Of a DNA stretch of 64,000 nt, positions 61,530 through 64,000 are shown piece by piece. The translations under genes and the position numbers were made by a program. Source of the stretch: Motacilla alba alba (taxonomy: Eukaryota; Chordata; Aves; Passeriformes; Motacillidae). Under the pieces are notes generated by a model. The model made no database searches. It was given only the letters and a program-made list of their open reading frames with translations, and had not been told where the DNA came from. The stretch covers positions 50,657,016 through 50,721,015 of the forward strand of contig NC_052019.1 of NCBI RefSeq assembly GCF_015832195.1, in the 5' to 3' direction. Within the stretch, counting starts at the first letter, position 1. Every line of letters starts with the position of its first letter.

Positions 61530-62092
61530 AACTTGCATGTTCTGAAGTCAGGAACATCACTAAAAAAAGATACAATTCTAATCCACATACCACATCACTG
61601 AAAACTGTAAGAACAGATCTACTTAAAAAGACAAACCCAAAACATAAAAGTTGTTAAATTTCCATAGTTCACATTGACCTCATGTACTTGTACAAATGGA
61701 AGACATATTTTCTTTAAACAAAAGAAGAAAGAAGAATAAGAATTTGATGTATTTAGTGTCTGTATATAAATTAATTTTTTGTTTCTGTCTTTTTCTATTT
61801 TGCTGAAGAAAAACCTGCCAGTGCAACCAGACCACATACAACCAAGAGGCATTTCCTGGTTAAAAAGAGCATTTTTCTGTTTTCTGGAGGTTCCCAGTTT
61901 AGCCTGTTTCTTAATCCTTTTCCAGGTAGTAATATACCTGTACAAAGTGGGTAAAGGAAGGTATAGCTGAAGCATCGTTAATGTGAGCTAAATAATATGA
62001 GCTAAACAATCCCTTCACATAACAAAGAGAGTGTAAATCTTCATCAATTAATTATACTGAGATATAAGACAGGAACAAATGGAAGCTGTATT
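61530..62092. other. Unique AT-rich sequence
   Basis: The 118-codon minus-strand frame at 61619-61975 is Lys/Phe-rich and matches nothing I know. A short near-repeat of 'atgagctaaa' occurs at 61982-62009. Confidence 0.45.
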
Positions 62093-62128
62093 AAATGTAT
62101 CTGTGGATATAAAATGTATCTGTGGATA
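62093..62128. repeat. Tandem duplication, 19-bp period
   Basis: 'aaatgtatctgtggata' occurs at 62093-62109 and again at 62112-62128 without a mismatch. Confidence 0.9.
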
Positions 62129-62789
62129 CAAATTCAAGTTCTCTTCCCACACAAGACCCATAACACTTTTCCTAGTAACTAAGGTGTCATTGAGTCTCAC
62201 CATTAAATTATTGAGTCCTAATGCAGAGTTCTCTTCCTGAACTATTCCTTTTACAAATCCAAATAGCAAATCTAGTGATTGTTTTCCCGTCTTGCAGGAT
62301 AAAACATCGCCATCGACCAACTAACTCCAGCAGGCTGATCTAGGAAAATGTCATCTAAACAAGCTGATTGGTGTCCAAGGATTATTACTGCAGGAAAATC
62401 AAACAAACAAACCATAGATCTTTTTTGTGCTGTTAGAAATGAAAATGTAAGTCCTTTTCAAAAATAAGTTGGAGGGTCTCATACCTGTGAAAGGGAGGAA
62501 TTAATCTAAGATGTATTTCTGATAAATATTTAAATGGGATGATCATGGGCACTTGCCATGTATTTGGAAATTTAACTTAGTACACGACAGCCACTGTGTT
62601 TTCTTCTGCTTTTGAGTGGACTTGTTTAATGTACAAGGATATTCTGTAAGGACAAGGATAGTCTTATTTTTACATGCATAAAAAACTGTGAAAATTCACT
62701 AACTTAAGTCTTCTTCCAGAAAATGATAGTGGAAATTACACTAGTGTGGAAGAATTACACTGCACACATGTTGCTCTTTTCTGTAGCCA
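62129..62789. other. Unique non-coding sequence
   Basis: Nothing was recognised. A 90-codon minus-strand frame (62048-62320) has no family signature. Confidence 0.45.
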
Positions 62790-63325
62790 GTCATTAAGTT
62801 TGGAAAAGATTTCTAAGATCATTGACGCCAGTCATTACCCCACACTGCCAAGGCCACCACTGAACTATATCCCTAAACAACACATCTCCATATTGTTGAA
62901 CACTTTCAGGGATGTATATTCCACCACTTCCCTGGGCAGTCTGTTCCAGTGCTTGACCACCCTTTCACTGAAGACATTTTTTCTTCATATCTATCCAATC
63001 TATACCTCTCCTGGCATAGCTTGAACCCGTGTCCTCTTGTCCTATCACTTTTTACCTGGGAGGAGAGCCTGATCCCCCCATCTGGCTACAGCCTCCTTTC
63101 AGGCAGCTGCAGACAGCAATAAGGTCTCCCCTGAGCCTCCTCTTCTCCAAGCCAAACACCCCCAGCTCCCTCATCTCCTCCACATCAGACTTGTTCCCCA
63201 GACCCTTCCCCAGCTCTGCTGCCCTTCTCTGGACTCGCTCCAGCACCTCAATGCCCTTCTTGTCATGAGGGGCCCAAAACCAGATACAAGATTTGAGGCG
63301 CAGCCTCAGCCGTGGCAAGTCCTTT
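62790..63325 (-). mobile_element. CR1 LINE fragment including the end of ORF2 (reverse transcriptase), broken
   Basis: On the plus strand the complement of a CR1 3' end runs from 'aagtttggaaaagatttcta' through 'tccctgggcagtctgttcca', 'ctgaagacattttttcttca' and 'aataaggtctcccctgagcc' to 'gccttctctggactcgctcc' and 'aatgcccttcttgtcatgag'. Translated on the minus strand (63052-63351 is open, 99 codons), it contains 'IEVLERVQRRAAELGKGL', 'MRELGVFGLEKRRLRGDLIA' and 'LKGGCSQMGG', the typical C-terminal tail of the CR1 ORF2 protein. The frame is then lost: the tail resumes in another frame ('SSQVKSDRTRG'), so there is at least one frameshift. The N-terminal endonuclease and the catalytic reverse-transcriptase core are absent. 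This is a 5'-truncated, dead copy of about 535 bases, the longest transposon in the window. Confidence 0.95.
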
Positions 63326-63399
63326 CTCAAGCTGGTGGACTGTGTACTCATAGCAAAACCCCACTACATCTTTCCAACACTCTCATCTCACACCATTTG

Positions 63400-63460
63400 A
63401 AGATGGGATTGGGATCAGACGACTTCCTGAGGTCCCTTCCAACCTGAACATTCTACGATG
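63400..63460 (+). mobile_element. Very short CR1 LINE 3' tail, opposite orientation
   Basis: 'gggatcagacgacttcctga' followed by 'ggtcccttccaacctgaaca' and 'ttctacgatg' is the sense-strand CR1 3' terminus including the final ATTCTATGAT-like end. Only about 60 bases are recognisable. It lies about 75 bases from the 5'-truncated end of the minus-strand copy at 62790-63325, so the two fragments are back to back with their 3' ends pointing outward. Confidence 0.85.
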
Positions 63461-64000
63461 CCTTCAGAACACCAGCAATCACATCAGGTGGCCATAACTT
63501 CAGTACCTTTCACACACAGCTCATTTCCTATTTATTCCTTTTTCCTGCAGGAGTCAGTTGCACTCACCTGCCTCAGCCTGAGTACCTGAATTATTTCCTT
63601 TTTACGCATAATGTGCAGCAGAGTACAGGGTGCTACGGGGTAATTTTCCCTTTCCGGCTTCCATATTTATTTCACGGAAACTTCCTTTATCAACCACATT
63701 CGTGTTCTTAGAAATGTGTTCGTTTCAATAAAAATGACTTACTGTTTTATGGAAGTTGAAGGCCAATGACCCAAATCCTATAAATCATTAAAAATACTTT
63801 CTGCCATAGAATCCTAAGTTGCTTTTTTCTCAGTAGCAGAGAAAGTATTTTACTATAAAAAGTTACAATTTTGCCCACACTAAAAATTCTGCATTAAAAA
63901 TACACTAAATGAGGGACAGATGTTTAAAACAGCAGACCTACAATGAAGTATTAAATATTGCTGGCACAGTGCACCCTTTGGTACAGTTTAGTCTCTTTTT
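63461..64000. other. Unique AT-rich sequence, possibly partly regulatory
   Basis: No gene was recognised. The part at 63595-63735 retains about five CpGs ('ttacgcataatg', 'ctacggggtaattttcc', 'tttccggcttcc', 'ttcacggaaac', 'attcgtgttc') and could be a conserved element, but support is compositional only. Confidence 0.4.

Noticed and set aside
1..64000. CRISPR array, bacterial operon, phage or other novel multi-gene system
   Set aside because: No regularly spaced direct repeats, no dense same-strand gene packing and no ribosome-binding-site pattern. The repeat content is that of a bird nuclear genome.

Overview
The window looks like nuclear DNA from a bird. The only transposons I can recognise are CR1-type LINE tails, including a 3'-end family that starts with a degraded 'tcacagaatcac'-like end and has a 'gtccaacc...caccactaaaccat' interior, as is common in neoavian genomes. 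I see no Alu, L1 or B1-type repeats and no plant or bacterial gene structure. Six CR1 copies are recognised with fair to good confidence (10172-10395 -, 20781-21142 +, 21552-21640 -, 23586-23757 +, 37543-37665 -, 62790-63325 -), plus a short seventh at 63400-63460 +. The rest is AT-rich unique sequence with microsatellites and homopolymer runs.

There is no intact protein-coding gene that I can support. The long open frames at about 36.3-37.3 kb overlap in both strands and several frames inside a GC-rich CpG island, where stop codons are rare. Other open frames of 60-175 codons have no recognisable family, no flanking splice pattern and low-complexity or random-looking composition. The only recognisable protein-coding remnant is the C-terminal tail of a CR1 reverse-transcriptase ORF in the copy at 62790-63325.

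Layout: 1-2.7 kb is featureless apart from a TA repeat. A small CpG-rich patch at 2.7-3.0 kb has a strong minus-strand splice-donor-like site. At 3.4-3.6 kb there is a long A/C-rich tract. From 5.7 to 7.3 kb lie several CpG-retaining, homeodomain-motif-rich blocks that may be conserved regulatory DNA, with another at 13.4-13.8 kb. From 20.8 to 23.8 kb there is a cluster of three CR1 copies. An A/T homopolymer (24.8 kb) and a near-perfect hairpin (25.8 kb) follow. The main landmark is a CpG island at about 36.54-37.5 kb, with a consensus-like GT donor on the minus strand at 36777/36778; it is most simply a promoter with a 5' exon transcribed leftwards. From 38 to 64 kb there is mostly unique sequence, with an AT-rich minisatellite (38.3 kb), a TAA repeat (44.3 kb), a polypurine tract next to a homeobox-motif-rich block (57.6-57.9 kb), another such block at 59.9-60.1 kb, and two opposed CR1 fragments near the right end.

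The most economical reading is that the window covers the promoter, first exon and part of a large first intron, plus upstream regulatory DNA, of a gene transcribed on the minus strand whose coding exons lie beyond position 1. I cannot name the gene. I found no evidence for an undescribed gene system. The points most worth checking are the two CpG-rich patches with same-strand donor sites, the 17-bp-arm hairpin, and the candidate conserved non-coding blocks.
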